Of a DNA stretch of 60,817 nt, positions 1-10,189 are shown piece after piece. Location: NCBI GenBank assembly GCA_937922945.1, contig CAKZUP010000060.1, forward strand, positions 1-60,817, written 5' to 3'. The stretch's first letter is position 1; every line of letters begins with the position of its first letter. Both the position numbers and the translations under genes were made by a program. Source of the DNA: an uncultured Granulosicoccaceae bacterium (GTDB lineage: Bacteria; Pseudomonadota; Gammaproteobacteria; Granulosicoccales; Granulosicoccaceae). The notes under the pieces were generated by a model. The model searched no databases. It was not told the DNA's origin and saw only the letters and a list, made by a program, of their open reading frames with translations.

Positions 1-728
1 GTATTCTCGCCAATTCGAACGTTATGAGCAATCTGAATCTGGTTGTCCAGAATCACGCCGTCGGCAATAACCGTGTTTTCTATGGCACCGCGATCGATGG
101 TGGTGTTGGCCCCAATGTGCACTTTGTTTCCTATTAGTACAAACCCGGTTTGATGAATAGCGTACCAACCTTTGTCAAACGCAAAGCCAAACCCTTCCGA
201 ACCAATAACGGCACCACTTTGAACACGACAATCTTCACCGAGTTGGCAGGCGTGATAGATGCTTACCCGAGGGAACAAGCGCGTTCGTGCACCAATCCGG
301 ACATTGTCGCCGATAATACAATGCTCACCAATAACAGCGTCTGGGGCAATGCTGACATTCGCACCGATAACGCTGTACGCACCAATGCTGGCGGTAGGAC
401 TGATAGTGGCGCTAGGGTTAATACTTGCAGATTCCGAAATGCCCGCTTCGGGCAAGATTTCACGCTCTAGCAACCAGGAGGCTCTGGCGTAGCTCGCATA
501 AGGGTTCGTGGAAACAAGATAATTACCAGACACCTGATGAGCCATCGATTCAGGCACGATAACAGCACCCGCTTTACTGGCTGCAAGCTGTTCACGATAA
601 CGAGGACTAACGACGAAGCTCAGCTCGTTTTGCTGAGCTGTGGCAATAGGGCCCAGACGCTGAATAGTGTGTTCAGGATCGCCGTGCAATTCAAGGTCGA
701 GTGCATCCGCTAAATCGGCAAGCTTCAC
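1..728 (-). CDS. lpxD: UDP-3-O-acylglucosamine N-acyltransferase LpxD, 3' end missing at window edge
   Basis: LpxD adds the second 3-hydroxyacyl chain, from acyl-ACP, to UDP-3-O-acylglucosamine in the cytoplasm, the third step of lipid A synthesis. About 242 codons are present. The family is usually about 340 residues, so the C-terminal third lies outside the window. The first 100 or so residues match the uridine-binding domain, and after that come hexapeptide repeats of a left-handed beta helix (for example IGANVSIAPDAVIGEHCIIG). The start is GTG at 728, giving VKLADLADALDLELHGDPEH. An in-frame stop lies a few codons upstream with no ATG between, so this is the only sensible start. It lies 45 bp downstream of skp, as in the usual bamA-skp-lpxD order. 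Confidence 0.95.
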   Translation of the reverse strand, partial: MKLADLADALDLELHGDPEHTIQRLGPIATAQQNELSFVVSPRYREQLAASKAGAVIVPESMAHQVSGNYLVSTNPYASYARASWLLEREILPEAGISESASINPSATISPTASIGAYSVIGANVSIAPDAVIGEHCIIGDNVRIGARTRLFPRVSIYHACQLGEDCRVQSGAVIGSEGFGFAFDKGWYAIHQTGFVLIGNKVHIGANTTIDRGAIENTVIADGVILDNQIQIAHNVRIGEN

Positions 729-773
729 GTGAGGCGTCTCTAACGGGCGTTAATAAAGTTCGGGCAACGTAAT

Positions 774-1373
774 CTAGTTCGCCGATTGCAGTCGCAAATT
801 CTCTTTAACGAGACTTTCCAGAATTCGCTCTGTTACATCAATTCGTTTTGCAGCGAACAGCACACCATCGCTGACGATAAGATCGTATTGATTCGTTTTG
901 CCAAATCGTGCAATGGCCTCAAGCACGAGTATGCGCACTTTTTTGAATTCGTTGTTTTTCTGGATATTAAGCTCTTCGCGAAAGTCTTGTTCGGAACGCT
1001 TTATGCGTCGTTCCAGGCCGCGCGTTTCCCGATCGAGGCGGATCTGATCGGCCTCAGCCAACTCCAGCGTGTTGTCATTTAATCTGGCAGTGAGTTCAGC
1101 CAATTCATCACGTTGACGTTTAAGCTCTGCTTGACGTGGTGCAAACTCAGTTTCTAATCGTTGTTCTGCTTCGAGTGCCTGAGGCGCTTTGTCGATCAAA
1201 TACGGTATATCAACAAATCCTATGCGAGACAACGCAGCGCCATCGCTTTCAAGCTTGTCTGCCTGAACGGGTAAGGCCGCCAGCAACAAACCGAGCAGGA
1301 ACGCAACTACTGCGTACCTCAATCGGAAAAAGCTGTCTGTCGCTCTAATCACATGCAAATCCTCGTGTGGCAT
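774..1373 (-). CDS. skp: Periplasmic chaperone Skp (OmpH family)
   Basis: Skp is a trimeric periplasmic chaperone that holds unfolded outer-membrane proteins for the BAM complex. The product is about 199 residues. An N-terminal hydrophobic stretch (YAVVAFLLGLLLAALPVQA) is a signal peptide with cleavage after QA. The next conserved element is IGFVD, followed by a long charged helical region (about residues 65-130) that forms the chaperone arms. An open frame continues ten codons further upstream and would overlap bamA. I chose the ATG at 1373 because it clears the bamA stop by 13 bp and has a GGGA-like ribosome site. It lies between bamA and lpxD and is probably co-transcribed with both. Confidence 0.92.
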   Translation of the reverse strand: MPHEDLHVIRATDSFFRLRYAVVAFLLGLLLAALPVQADKLESDGAALSRIGFVDIPYLIDKAPQALEAEQRLETEFAPRQAELKRQRDELAELTARLNDNTLELAEADQIRLDRETRGLERRIKRSEQDFREELNIQKNNEFKKVRILVLEAIARFGKTNQYDLIVSDGVLFAAKRIDVTERILESLVKENLRLQSAN

Positions 1374-1386
1374 TTTTATCCCACAT

Positions 1387-3687
1387 CTAGAAAATGGAGC
1401 CAATAGTAAATTGGAATTCCCTTCGCCTGTCGTCGGGCCTATCGTTATAGGGTGCGGAGTAGCTAAAAGTCAATGGCCCCACCGGAGATAGCCACACAAA
1501 TGCGACACCGTACGACCCTCGGAACTCATCCGCATCAAAATCGTCGTATTCGCTGTACACATTACCAAAATCCGTGAACAGACTAAACCGGGTCGCCCCT
1601 GGTTCCTCAACGAACGGCGGCGGGAAGATCAGCTCAACGGTGCCCAATGTTCGGAAGTCCCCGCCAGAGGCGTTACCGACCGAATCAAGCGGTCCCAGTG
1701 AGCCACTATCGTAGCCACGCAAAGTTCTGATTCCACCGGCAAAGTAACGCTTGAAAAACGGGATGCGCTTGAAATCGCCATACCCACCACCGCCATCCAC
1801 CTGAATGGTCGTGGAGAACGTGTAGCGCTCCGTGAGCGGATAGAAGTATTCGAAGTTATAACCTGCTTTTACATAGGTTATGTCACTACCGGGTACGCTG
1901 AAATCGACGTTAAACCGGTTCACAAACCCTTTTGTGGCAAACACGGTTCTGTTGCGAGTATCGTACGAGAAGCCAAGATTAAATGTCCATAAATCGTATG
2001 TGTCACCGTTTTCATCGACAAACGCATTGATGTCATCGGGTGTGGAACTGGTTTGTCCGATTTCCGTGCGTTCATACCCTGCACCAACTCGAAAAGTTGA
2101 AAACTCACTGAGCGGCACGCCAAAGCTTACGCTCGCACCGCGTGTACTACTCAGGTAGGTTGTGCGAGCTGTCGAGTTGGAGGTGTCGGTCTCAGAAATA
2201 AACGCACGTACTGTTCTGCTTATTCCATCGTCAGTGAAGTACGGGTTACGAAGCGACAGGGAGAGTTGCCGTGTGGTATCGGAGTTATCGAACGCAAACT
2301 TCATGCTCTGACCGGTGCCGAATAAATTCTCCTGCGAAAATGCCAAGCTGACAGTTGCGCCTTCAGTGCCATAACCAAACCCCGCACTAAAAGAACCGGA
2401 AGGCCCCTCTTGTACAGTCACTTCAAGATCAACCTGATCATCCGTACCAGGGACTCTTGGCGTACTGATGCTCACGCTTTGCATAAAAGCTAAACGTTGC
2501 AAACGAATTCGTGACCGATTGACCAACGCCGGAGAAAAACGACTGCCTTCAAATTGTCGCATTTCCCGACGCAAAACTTCATCACGCGTTTTGTATTGCC
2601 CGGTAAACACGATACGACGAACATAAACCCGTTTACCTGGGTTCACCACGAAGGTTAAGCCAACGTCTTTTGATTCATCATCGACATCAGGTAGCACATC
2701 GACTTCGGCGAATGCGAACCCATCCTGACCTAATCTATCGGTAATGGCGTTACTGCTACGCACAATGTCTTTACGCGCAAACACATCACCTTCTTCAATT
2801 TCGATTAAATCCAGTAACTCTTGCTCAGGCACATCGAGCTGTCCTCGCAGGTTAACGTCGCGCACCGTGTAGCGATCGCCTTCATCAATATTGATGACAA
2901 CGAAAATGTCGCGCTTGTCCGGTGAAATGGATACTTGCGTGGATACGACATCGAATCGAGTAAAGCCTCTATCGAGATAAAATGATCGTAAGGTTTCAAT
3001 ATCAGCGGCCAGTTTTACCTGAGAATATTCATCACGCGTGCTAAACGGATTGGGCGTGTATTCGGCCGACTGCAAAAGATCAACCAGTGTTTCTTCCGAA
3101 TACGACTTATTGCCTACAATATTGATGTGCTGGATTTTCGCAATAGCACCTTCCGTTATGTCGATATCCAGCGCAACACGATTGCGTTCAAGCTCTTTGA
3201 CGTTAATGTCAATTTCACTGCCGTAGTTCCCGGCACTGAAATACACACGACGTAACTCCCGCTCTACCGTTTCAAGTAACGAACGGTTATACACGCGGCC
3301 CAGCGCAATATCGGCTTGGCGTAAGCTTGCTGTTAATTCGTCTTTGGGTATTTTCTGGTTGCCATCGATCGTGATGCTACCGATGGAAGGACGTTCGACC
3401 ACCTCAACCAACAAAATATTTGAATCGCGTTGTTTAAGCACAACGTCGCTGAACAAGCCGGTATCGTAAAGTGCTCGCAGTGCTCGCGGGCCATCTCGTC
3501 TGGGATCAAAACTATCTCTGGTGCGTACCGGCAGATAATTCAGTATGGTGCCCAGGTCGATACGCTCATTACCCTCAACAACAATATCGCCTACGACAAA
3601 GCTTTGCGCTTGTTGTGCATGCACCGAGCAGCTGTATGTGAACGCAAGCAGGCAAAGTAGCTTTATTGCGGTAGCGAAAAGCCTCAT
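1387..3687 (-). CDS. bamA: Outer-membrane protein assembly factor BamA
   Basis: BamA is the central barrel of the BAM complex, which folds and inserts beta-barrel proteins into the outer membrane. The 766-residue length is close to the usual 800. An N-terminal signal peptide ([16 protein letters not shown]) is followed by five POTRA domains over roughly residues 25-420. The first begins [14 protein letters not shown]. The C-terminal 16-strand barrel ends in the aromatic signature FQFTIGSIF. The conserved loop-6 motif appears as [11 protein letters not shown]. The start codon overlaps the rseP stop by 4 bp (ATGA), which indicates translational coupling. No sigma-E-like promoter is evident in the space available, so it probably relies on upstream promoters. 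Confidence 0.97.
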   Translation of the reverse strand: MRLFATAIKLLCLLAFTYSCSVHAQQAQSFVVGDIVVEGNERIDLGTILNYLPVRTRDSFDPRRDGPRALRALYDTGLFSDVVLKQRDSNILLVEVVERPSIGSITIDGNQKIPKDELTASLRQADIALGRVYNRSLLETVERELRRVYFSAGNYGSEIDINVKELERNRVALDIDITEGAIAKIQHINIVGNKSYSEETLVDLLQSAEYTPNPFSTRDEYSQVKLAADIETLRSFYLDRGFTRFDVVSTQVSISPDKRDIFVVINIDEGDRYTVRDVNLRGQLDVPEQELLDLIEIEEGDVFARKDIVRSSNAITDRLGQDGFAFAEVDVLPDVDDESKDVGLTFVVNPGKRVYVRRIVFTGQYKTRDEVLRREMRQFEGSRFSPALVNRSRIRLQRLAFMQSVSISTPRVPGTDDQVDLEVTVQEGPSGSFSAGFGYGTEGATVSLAFSQENLFGTGQSMKFAFDNSDTTRQLSLSLRNPYFTDDGISRTVRAFISETDTSNSTARTTYLSSTRGASVSFGVPLSEFSTFRVGAGYERTEIGQTSSTPDDINAFVDENGDTYDLWTFNLGFSYDTRNRTVFATKGFVNRFNVDFSVPGSDITYVKAGYNFEYFYPLTERYTFSTTIQVDGGGGYGDFKRIPFFKRYFAGGIRTLRGYDSGSLGPLDSVGNASGGDFRTLGTVELIFPPPFVEEPGATRFSLFTDFGNVYSEYDDFDADEFRGSYGVAFVWLSPVGPLTFSYSAPYNDRPDDRRREFQFTIGSIF

Positions 3688-5054
3688 TGAACCAACCGCC
3701 AGATATCATTGTAGAAAGCAAGAAACATCAAACCACCCAGCACCACCAGACCCAATTGCTGACCAAAAAGCTGGATGCGCTCGGATACAGGTTTGCGGGT
3801 AATCGCCTCAACCGCAAAATAAACCAGATGCCCACCATCGAGCATGGGTATGGGCAACAGATTAAGCACTGCCAGGCTAATACTGATCATGGCGATAAAA
3901 TTGATGTAGTGATCAACACCAATAGATGCTGACTGCCCTGCGAACTGCGCGATACTGATAGGCCCACTGATGTTATCCAGCGATGCCTGACCAGTCACCA
4001 GCTTGCCGAGCATGCGCAGCGTAAGAGTGGTCATATCCCACGTGCGATGCAGTGCTTTTACAAACGCGGTGCCAAGTGGGTAACGCACTGTCGTGCGGAC
4101 TTTATCGTATAAACCGGCAGATTGGTTCTCGCTGACACCCACTCTGCCAATGGTTTCGCCCTGCACCTCTACGGCCGCAGGCGTTAGCGTTAAGTCGACC
4201 AAGCTGCCGTTACGCTCTACCACCATTTGTAATGCGACGTTGGCATTGGGTTTGACTACATCGACAAAATCAAACCACGTGTCAATCGGTTTTCCATCGA
4301 CCGAACGCACAATGTCACCGGCTTGCATACCGGCCGCGGCGGCAGGCTGATTTTCTATAACCGTACCAATAACTGGTTTGATTTCAGGGTACCAGGCAGA
4401 AAAGCCCATTTTGGCAACTGGGTCGCCGGTGCTTTTCAGCACATCGATATCGGTTAACACCAGTTCTCTGGTGACCCGCGCGCCAGACGCGGTTTCAACT
4501 TCGACAACCGTTGTTTCGTTGGAATTCAGACTCGAATCGAGCAAAGTCAGGCGCGCATCGTTCCAAGAAGGTGTTGCCTTGCCATTAATCGACAACAGTC
4601 GGTCTTCACTCTGAAACCCGCCCATCGCCGCCGGGGAGTCTGGTGCAACAGGTCCAAGCAACGGCGAAATACCACTAATGCCAATAATGAACACAAGCCA
4701 GTAAGCGACAATGGCCAGCAGAAAATTGGCCAGTGGACCGGCAATAACGACCGCGGTGCGGGCCGACAGCGATTGTTGATTAAACGAACGGTGTCGTTCT
4801 CCGGGGGGGACATCGTCTACCCGCTCATCGAGCATTTTGACGTAGCCGCCTAATGGAATGGCGGCGATGGTGAATTCGGTATTATCGACTTTTCCAACTC
4901 GTGTCCACAGCGACTTCCCCATACCAATGGAAAAGCGCAGCACTTTTATGCCGACACGACGAGCAACCCAAAAGTGCCCGAACTCGTGGATTGCGATAAG
5001 AATACCCAACGCAATGATGAATGCGATTGCGCTGAATGCTACGTTGCTGAACAT
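3684..5054 (-). CDS. rseP: Site-2 intramembrane zinc metalloprotease RseP
   Basis: RseP cuts the anti-sigma factor RseA within the membrane and so releases sigma E when outer-membrane proteins misfold. The zinc motif HEFGH is at residues 23-27 in the first membrane helix. The third zinc ligand lies in [17 protein letters not shown] near residue 400. Two tandem PDZ domains lie between them; one contains [18 protein letters not shown]. The length of 456 residues is normal (450 in E. coli). It follows dxr by 25 bp and overlaps bamA by 4 bp, the common arrangement that places the envelope-stress protease next to the barrel assembly gene. Confidence 0.97.
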   Translation of the reverse strand: MFSNVAFSAIAFIIALGILIAIHEFGHFWVARRVGIKVLRFSIGMGKSLWTRVGKVDNTEFTIAAIPLGGYVKMLDERVDDVPPGERHRSFNQQSLSARTAVVIAGPLANFLLAIVAYWLVFIIGISGISPLLGPVAPDSPAAMGGFQSEDRLLSINGKATPSWNDARLTLLDSSLNSNETTVVEVETASGARVTRELVLTDIDVLKSTGDPVAKMGFSAWYPEIKPVIGTVIENQPAAAAGMQAGDIVRSVDGKPIDTWFDFVDVVKPNANVALQMVVERNGSLVDLTLTPAAVEVQGETIGRVGVSENQSAGLYDKVRTTVRYPLGTAFVKALHRTWDMTTLTLRMLGKLVTGQASLDNISGPISIAQFAGQSASIGVDHYINFIAMISISLAVLNLLPIPMLDGGHLVYFAVEAITRKPVSERIQLFGQQLGLVVLGGLMFLAFYNDIWRLVQ

Positions 5055-5079
5055 GAAAACATTGATTCGTTATGAAGCT

Positions 5080-6297
5080 TTAGACACGCAGTTCTTTTAG
5101 TTTAGTACCCGCCAGAATTCGTGCATGTTTGTCCGCTTCAATGATAGTTGCCAAATCGGTCGCTGGGGAGATTTTTGCGTATGACAATGTATCTTCAACC
5201 AGCTGGGCTAGTTGTAAAAAAGAGACATTCCCGTTGAGAAAGGCATCGACAGCGACTTCATTTGCAGCATTCAATACCGTTGGAGCAGTCCCTCCCGTAC
5301 GCATTGCCTCATACGCCAAACGCAAGCACGGAAACCTGTCCACATCGGGTGCTTCAAAGTGAAGACCTGCTATTTTGGTGAAATCCAGTGGCTCAACCCC
5401 GGAGTGGATTCGCTCAGGCCAGGCCAGTGCGTGAGCGATGGGCGTACGCATGTCAGGCCGCCCCAGCTGGGCTAACACCGATCCATCGCGATAATGCACC
5501 ATGGAATGAATCACGCTTTCCGGATGAATGAGTACATCGATATCCGACAACTCCAGCGAGAACAACGTACACGCCTCTATGACCTCTAAACCTTTGTTCA
5601 TGAGAGTGGCTGAGTCGATGGAGATCTTGGGCCCCATGCTCCAGTTAGGGTGCTTCAATGCTTGTTGCGGCGTTACAACACTTAGCTCTGTTTTCGAACA
5701 GTTCCGTAATGGACCACCGGAGCCGGTTAGCAGAATTTTTTCTATTCCCGCTTCACTTTTGCTCAAAGAATGATCAGCCATGCATTGGAATATCGCATTA
5801 TGCTCACTATCAGTCGGCATAATTAACGCACCAGAGTCTTCTGCGCTCTGCATTAGCAAAGAGCCACTCATGACCAGAGCCTCTTTATTAGCCAACACAA
5901 CGCGTTTACCGGCTTTGGCAGCGGCAAGCGTAGACAGCAATCCGGCAGCCCCGACAATGGCCGCAACAGCGATATCAACCTCAGTCGACGCCACAACATC
6001 GCACATGGCCTGATCGCCCTGCAAGACGGTTACTGGTAATGCTTTTTGTTGAATCTGAGCCTGCAATTGCTCAGCCGCTTGCTCGTTCTGCATGATGGCG
6101 TAGTGCGGTTTAAACTGTTCGCACTGCGCAAGCATCGACTCGACATTGCGATTAGCCGAAAGCATATAAACGCGGTATCGATCAGGATTCAGTCTGATAA
6201 CGTCGAGAGTACTTTGCCCAATTGACCCTGTTGATCCTAGAATGGCAACGGATGGAATAGCAACAGACGGAATGGCAACTGACGACGCCAAGCTCAC
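5080..6297 (-). CDS. dxr: 1-deoxy-D-xylulose 5-phosphate reductoisomerase Dxr
   Basis: Dxr converts deoxyxylulose phosphate to methylerythritol phosphate with NADPH, the second step of the MEP isoprenoid pathway. The NADPH-binding motif GSTGSIG is at residues 21-27. Metal and substrate residues appear in MPTDSEHNAIFQC and in NKGLEVIEA. The 405-residue length is slightly long because of an odd N-terminus: VAIPS occurs twice in tandem (residues 7-16) just before the expected first strand VAILGSTG. The DNA shows three in-frame 15-bp copies (see the repeat entry). The ATG overlaps the cdsA stop as ATGA, which supports this start over a shorter one, though the first residues may be dispensable. 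Confidence 0.95.
   Translation of the reverse strand: MSLASSVAIPSVAIPSVAILGSTGSIGQSTLDVIRLNPDRYRVYMLSANRNVESMLAQCEQFKPHYAIMQNEQAAEQLQAQIQQKALPVTVLQGDQAMCDVVASTEVDIAVAAIVGAAGLLSTLAAAKAGKRVVLANKEALVMSGSLLMQSAEDSGALIMPTDSEHNAIFQCMADHSLSKSEAGIEKILLTGSGGPLRNCSKTELSVVTPQQALKHPNWSMGPKISIDSATLMNKGLEVIEACTLFSLELSDIDVLIHPESVIHSMVHYRDGSVLAQLGRPDMRTPIAHALAWPERIHSGVEPLDFTKIAGLHFEAPDVDRFPCLRLAYEAMRTGGTAPTVLNAANEVAVDAFLNGNVSFLQLAQLVEDTLSYAKISPATDLATIIEADKHARILAGTKLKELRV
6240..6284 (-). repeat. Three tandem copies of a 15-bp unit inside the start of dxr
   Basis: On the plus strand the units are GAATGGCAACGGATG, GAATAGCAACAGACG and GAATGGCAACTGACG, at 6240, 6255 and 6270. The period is exactly five codons, so the frame is kept and each extra copy adds the peptide VAIPS in front of the normal first strand of Dxr. 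The copies differ by a few bases each, so the duplication is not brand new. Confidence 0.85.
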
Positions 6298-7109
6298 ATC
6301 CAGGCCCAGAAAAACACAAACAACGGAATAGCTGCGATGACACCGTCGATGCGATCAAGCACACCACCATGGCCGGGTAACAATTGTGAGCTGTCCTTCA
6401 TGCTTGCAGCACGCTTCATACGACTCTCAAACAAATCACCCACAACTGAAAATGCAGCCGCCATTAGCGTTGCAATAAGAAGTTTGTACGCGCTGCCTTC
6501 GGGCCAGTTTCCAAGCACTAACACGATTAAAAACAACAATGCGGAACAGGCCAATCCTCCATAAACACCTTCCCAGGATTTCCCCGGACTGATGAGCGGA
6601 GCAAGCTTTTTCTGGCCGAATCGTCGGCCAACAAAATAGGCACCAATGTCCATAACCCAAACCACGGACAAAGCGTACAACAGCAATGCATTAGAGGCAG
6701 CAGGAGCATAGCTACGTAAATAGTGAATACACAATACAGCGATAGGGAGTATCAACGCGCCAAGAACCAACCATCCCGTTTGTGTTTTTTGTACAGCTGG
6801 TAGTACAGGATTCAAATAGAACTGGACCGGCACGCTCACCCAAAAAAGCAAACCAATCAGCGCCACCCACTTGATAAGGGAATCGGCAAGCGCGGAATGC
6901 ATTGCGAGCAAGGCAATGACTCCAACGAGGGTTGCGAACGCGGTTTGCGCGTGTTCATGCTTCAGACCACACAAGCGGCTCCATTCCCATGCGGCGGCTG
7001 CAACAATCAGTGCCATAAAAAATGCGAAAACGGTTGGCGAGGATAAAGTGAGTAATAACGCAAATCCAACCAGCAAAACGCCTGCTGTAATAACTCGTTC
7101 TTTAAGCAT
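6294..7109 (-). CDS. cdsA: Phosphatidate cytidylyltransferase CdsA
   Basis: CdsA makes CDP-diacylglycerol from phosphatidic acid and CTP at the inner membrane, the branch point to all membrane phospholipids. The 271-residue product is almost entirely hydrophobic helices, about eight by eye. The family signature near the C-terminus is clear: SVVGDLFESRMKRAASMKDS followed by PGHGGVLDRIDG. The last four bases overlap the dxr start, and the start overlaps the uppS end by 8 bp, so uppS, cdsA and dxr are tightly coupled. This order is conserved across proteobacteria. Confidence 0.96.
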   Translation of the reverse strand: MLKERVITAGVLLVGFALLLTLSSPTVFAFFMALIVAAAAWEWSRLCGLKHEHAQTAFATLVGVIALLAMHSALADSLIKWVALIGLLFWVSVPVQFYLNPVLPAVQKTQTGWLVLGALILPIAVLCIHYLRSYAPAASNALLLYALSVVWVMDIGAYFVGRRFGQKKLAPLISPGKSWEGVYGGLACSALLFLIVLVLGNWPEGSAYKLLIATLMAAAFSVVGDLFESRMKRAASMKDSSQLLPGHGGVLDRIDGVIAAIPLFVFFWAWM

Positions 7110-7842
7110 GTTTACCCATTACCTGTTCACCGGTCTTGCCGAAGCGACGTTGGCGTCCTGCATAGAAATGTAATGCTTGCTCAAGCTCATCGTCATTAAA
7201 GTCAGGGTATAGCACGTCTGTGAAGTAAAGCTCTGTGTAGGCAAGGTGCCAGAGCAAGTAATTGCTGATGCGCTTCTCTCCACCGGTACGAATGAACAAA
7301 TCCGGCTCGGGTAAGTCGGATAAAGTTACCGCCGCTGAGAAGTTATCAATGGAGATATCCTCAGGCTCTAATACGCCCTCTTTGACTTGCGTGGCTATTT
7401 TCTTCGTGGCGTTCACGATATCCCATCGGCCACCATAGTTAACGGCGATGGTTAATCGTAAACCGTCATTATCTGCAGTAACCGATTCTGCGTGCAGCAT
7501 TTCGTTTTGCAATTTTTCTGAAAAAGCGGAACGTTCACCGATGAATCCAACACGCACATTGTTGTCGCGAAGACTGCTGACCTCGCTTTTCAGGCCGCGT
7601 AGAAAAAGGTCCATCAATAAACCCACTTCCTGTTCAGGGCGGGCCCAGTTTTCACTGGAGAACGCAAACAGTGTGAGAGCAGAAATTTTCCGACGACCAC
7701 AAGCTTCCACGATATCGCGCGTGGTGTGAAAGCCCGCCCGATGTCCTGCTGCTCTTGGCAAGCTGCGGTTTTTCGCCCAGCGACCATTGCCATCCATAAT
7801 AATTGCCACGTGTTTTGGCATGGTCGAGGCTGATGCATTCAT
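7102..7842 (-). CDS. uppS: Undecaprenyl diphosphate synthase UppS (IspU)
   Basis: UppS adds eight isopentenyl units in cis to farnesyl diphosphate, making the C55 carrier used for peptidoglycan and O-antigen. The N-terminal motif HVAIIMDGNGRWAKNR holds the catalytic aspartate. Further motifs are GHRAG, FSSENW and, near the C-terminus, DLFIRTGGEKRISNYLLW, which contains the diphosphate-binding arginines. The length of 246 residues is standard. The gene starts 62 bp downstream of frr and overlaps cdsA by 8 bp. Confidence 0.97.
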   Translation of the reverse strand: MNASASTMPKHVAIIMDGNGRWAKNRSLPRAAGHRAGFHTTRDIVEACGRRKISALTLFAFSSENWARPEQEVGLLMDLFLRGLKSEVSSLRDNNVRVGFIGERSAFSEKLQNEMLHAESVTADNDGLRLTIAVNYGGRWDIVNATKKIATQVKEGVLEPEDISIDNFSAAVTLSDLPEPDLFIRTGGEKRISNYLLWHLAYTELYFTDVLYPDFNDDELEQALHFYAGRQRRFGKTGEQVMGKHA

Positions 7843-7904
7843 GAGAAAAACCGTCGGCTTTTTGTGTCTAACATCTACTGGAAACCCAAGCTTAGCAATG
7901 CCCG

Positions 7905-8462
7905 CTAAACTTCCATTAACTCGCCTTCTTTTTTCTGCAGCAGCTCGTCTATCTGTGCAATGGCTGCATCGGTGAGCTTCTGCACTGCTTCCTCGCTTTT
8001 ACGCAGTTCATCTTTAGAGATTTCTTTCTCTTTTTCCAGATCTTTAAGATCACCGTTGGCGTCGCGTCGAACGTTTCGTACCGCAACCCGTCCACCTTCG
8101 GCTTCGCCACGCACCACTTTAACCATGTCACGGCGACGCTCTTCAGTCATTGGCGGAACAGGTACGCGAATAACGGTTCCTGCCGTGTTGGGGTTTAAGC
8201 CTAAATCGGAGTTGATAATGGCTTTTTCAATCGCCGCCACCATAGGTGGCTCCCAAGGTGTCACCGTTAGTGTGCGAGCATCGTCGGTGTTGATGTTCGC
8301 GACCTGGCTCAACGGCGTTTCAGAACCGTAGTAGTCAACCTTTACATGTTCGAGCAGGCTTGGATGAGCTCTGCCTGTGCGCATACGAGAGAGTTCATTT
8401 TCAAGCGCTTCAACGCTTTTGCTCATGCGCTGCTTTGCATCTTTTAAGATATCGTCGATCAT
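7905..8462 (-). CDS. frr: Ribosome recycling factor Frr
   Basis: Frr works with EF-G to split the ribosome after termination. The product is 185 residues, exactly the family length. Family features are visible: [16 protein letters not shown] near residue 25-40, the [10 protein letters not shown] segment, and [15 protein letters not shown] in the long helix. It follows pyrH by 10 bp, the usual pyrH-frr pair, and lies upstream of uppS in the same transcription direction. Confidence 0.97.
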   Translation of the reverse strand: MIDDILKDAKQRMSKSVEALENELSRMRTGRAHPSLLEHVKVDYYGSETPLSQVANINTDDARTLTVTPWEPPMVAAIEKAIINSDLGLNPNTAGTVIRVPVPPMTEERRRDMVKVVRGEAEGGRVAVRNVRRDANGDLKDLEKEKEISKDELRKSEEAVQKLTDAAIAQIDELLQKKEGELMEV

Positions 8463-8472
8463 AACGTTTGCC

Positions 8473-9195
8473 TCAACTTACAGTAGTACCAACATCTTCA
8501 CCCATAACCAGGCGCATCAAATCACCACTAGCATTCATATTAAACACTTTTACCGGTAGCTGATTATCCCTACAAAGCACGATAGCCGTGGTATCCATCA
8601 CCCCAAGCTTTTGCTGGATTGCGTCATCGAAACTGATTTGATCGTAGCGTTTCGCATCGTCGTGCTTCATTGGATCTTTGTCGTAGATACCGTCAACCTT
8701 AGTACCCTTGATCATGACATCAGCGCCGACCTCAATGGCTCTTAAACTCGCTGCTGAGTCGGTGGTGAAAAACGGATTGCCCGTACCCGCTGCAAACAAA
8801 ACTATCCGACCTTTTTCCAGATGACGGACCGCTCGACGTCGAATATAGTCTTCGCACACATTGTTTATTGGCAGCGCCGACATGACGCGACAATAGGCGC
8901 CTGCATTTTCGATAGCATCCTGCATAGACAAGCAATTAATCACCGTTGCCAACATGCCCATGTGATCACCTGTCACCCGGTCCATTCCAGCTTCAGCCAA
9001 ACCTGCGCCACGGAAGATATTACCACCACCAATAACCATGGCAACCTCAACACCGATATCACTCACAGCCTTAACATCCAAGGCCATTTGCCGGATATAG
9101 GCAGGGTCGATTCCATAGTCAAGATCGCCCATCAATGCCTCACCACTTAGCTTGAGCAATATTCTTTTATAAGCTGGGCGGACCGTCTCAATCAT
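8473..9195 (-). CDS. pyrH: UMP kinase PyrH
   Basis: PyrH phosphorylates UMP to UDP, an early step in pyrimidine nucleotide supply; the bacterial enzyme is a hexamer of the amino-acid-kinase fold. The N-terminal nucleotide-binding loop is [15 protein letters not shown], followed by [14 protein letters not shown] later segment, [19 protein letters not shown], binds UMP and ATP. Length 240 is standard. An intrinsic terminator separates it from tsf. Expression therefore needs read-through or a promoter inside the 98-bp gap; I see no convincing promoter there. Confidence 0.97.
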   Translation of the reverse strand: MIETVRPAYKRILLKLSGEALMGDLDYGIDPAYIRQMALDVKAVSDIGVEVAMVIGGGNIFRGAGLAEAGMDRVTGDHMGMLATVINCLSMQDAIENAGAYCRVMSALPINNVCEDYIRRRAVRHLEKGRIVLFAAGTGNPFFTTDSAASLRAIEVGADVMIKGTKVDGIYDKDPMKHDDAKRYDQISFDDAIQQKLGVMDTTAIVLCRDNQLPVKVFNMNASGDLMRLVMGEDVGTTVS

Positions 9196-9220
9196 GATCT
9201 GTTACCTGATTTGCTGATAT

Positions 9221-9243
9221 AAAAAAGCCGGGCGGCGCCCGGC
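9221..9243 (-). terminator. Intrinsic terminator between tsf and pyrH
   Basis: A perfect 7-bp GC-rich stem with a three-base loop (GCCGGGC-GGC-GCCCGGC, 9227-9243) is followed on the minus strand by six uridines (the A run at 9221-9226). It lies 50 bp downstream of the tsf stop and would end most rpsB-tsf transcripts before pyrH. Confidence 0.85.
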
Positions 9244-9293
9244 TTTCGATTTTTTACTAGGCAATAGTTGCGCTTCTTATCAAGCAGCCGCTA

Positions 9294-10163
9294 TCACTCT
9301 CCTCGCACCTGAGCCATGACTTCATCGGCAAAGTTTTCAACCTTTTTCTCGATGCCTTCACCAACTTCGAGCCGATGAAATGCGGTAACCGATGCACCGG
9401 CCGCTTTCAATAATTTCTCAACGGTTTGATCCGGGTCTTTAACGAATGGCTGGCCAATCAACGTGATATCAGCCAAGTATTTGCGCACTCGACCTTCTAC
9501 CATTTTTTCGATGATTTCAGCAGGCTTGCCACTCTCGGCAGCTTCGGCCATCAAGATTGACTTCTCTTTTTCCAGCATTTCTGCCGGAACGCCTGACTCA
9601 TCAACGCAATGTGGCTTGTTCGCTGCCACATGCATGGCAATGTCTTTTGCCAGAGCAGCATCACCACCAACCACTTCAGTGACAACACCAATGCGACCGC
9701 TATGCGAATATTGCGCTAACGTACCGCCGCTACTGGTGCCCGCTTCAAAGCGTCGAACCTGAATATTTTCACCTATTTTGGCCACCAATTCTTTTCTGAC
9801 TTCTTCGACATCACGACCGTCGATCTTTATGTCTTCAACAGACGCTGGCTGGTCATCGAGCACAGCCTGCGTTACCGCATTAACAAAGCCGATAAAGTCT
9901 TCAGATTTGGCTGCAAAATCTGTCTGACTGTTAATTTCAACCATAGCGAAACGCTTGCCGTCGTCAGAGAGCTTTATCTCGACCACACCTTCGGCTGCCG
10001 TGTTACCGGACTTCTTGTCAGCTTTCGCAAGACCTGAGATACGCATCTGCTCTACCGCAGCTTCCATATCACCTGCAGCTTCTGTGAGCGCTTTCTTGCA
10101 CTCCATCATGCCCGCACCAGTGCGCTCACGCAGCTCTTTAACCATCGACGCGCTAATTTGCAT
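9294..10163 (-). CDS. tsf: Elongation factor Ts
   Basis: EF-Ts exchanges GDP for GTP on EF-Tu. The N-terminal UBA-like domain carries the standard start MQISASMVKELRERTGAGMM, then CKKALTEA. The core contact with EF-Tu is present as INSQTDFAAKSEDF; many relatives have V rather than A after TDF. Length 289 is typical. It follows rpsB by 26 bp and forms the classic rpsB-tsf operon, with a terminator behind it. Confidence 0.97.
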   Translation of the reverse strand: MQISASMVKELRERTGAGMMECKKALTEAAGDMEAAVEQMRISGLAKADKKSGNTAAEGVVEIKLSDDGKRFAMVEINSQTDFAAKSEDFIGFVNAVTQAVLDDQPASVEDIKIDGRDVEEVRKELVAKIGENIQVRRFEAGTSSGGTLAQYSHSGRIGVVTEVVGGDAALAKDIAMHVAANKPHCVDESGVPAEMLEKEKSILMAEAAESGKPAEIIEKMVEGRVRKYLADITLIGQPFVKDPDQTVEKLLKAAGASVTAFHRLEVGEGIEKKVENFADEVMAQVRGE

Positions 10164-10189
10164 CTTAATTATCTCCGAATATATTCTGT

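Noticed and set aside
729..5080. Sigma-E promoters before skp, bamA or rseP
   Set aside because: The gaps are only 4-45 bp or overlapping, and no GGAACTT-like box was found in them.
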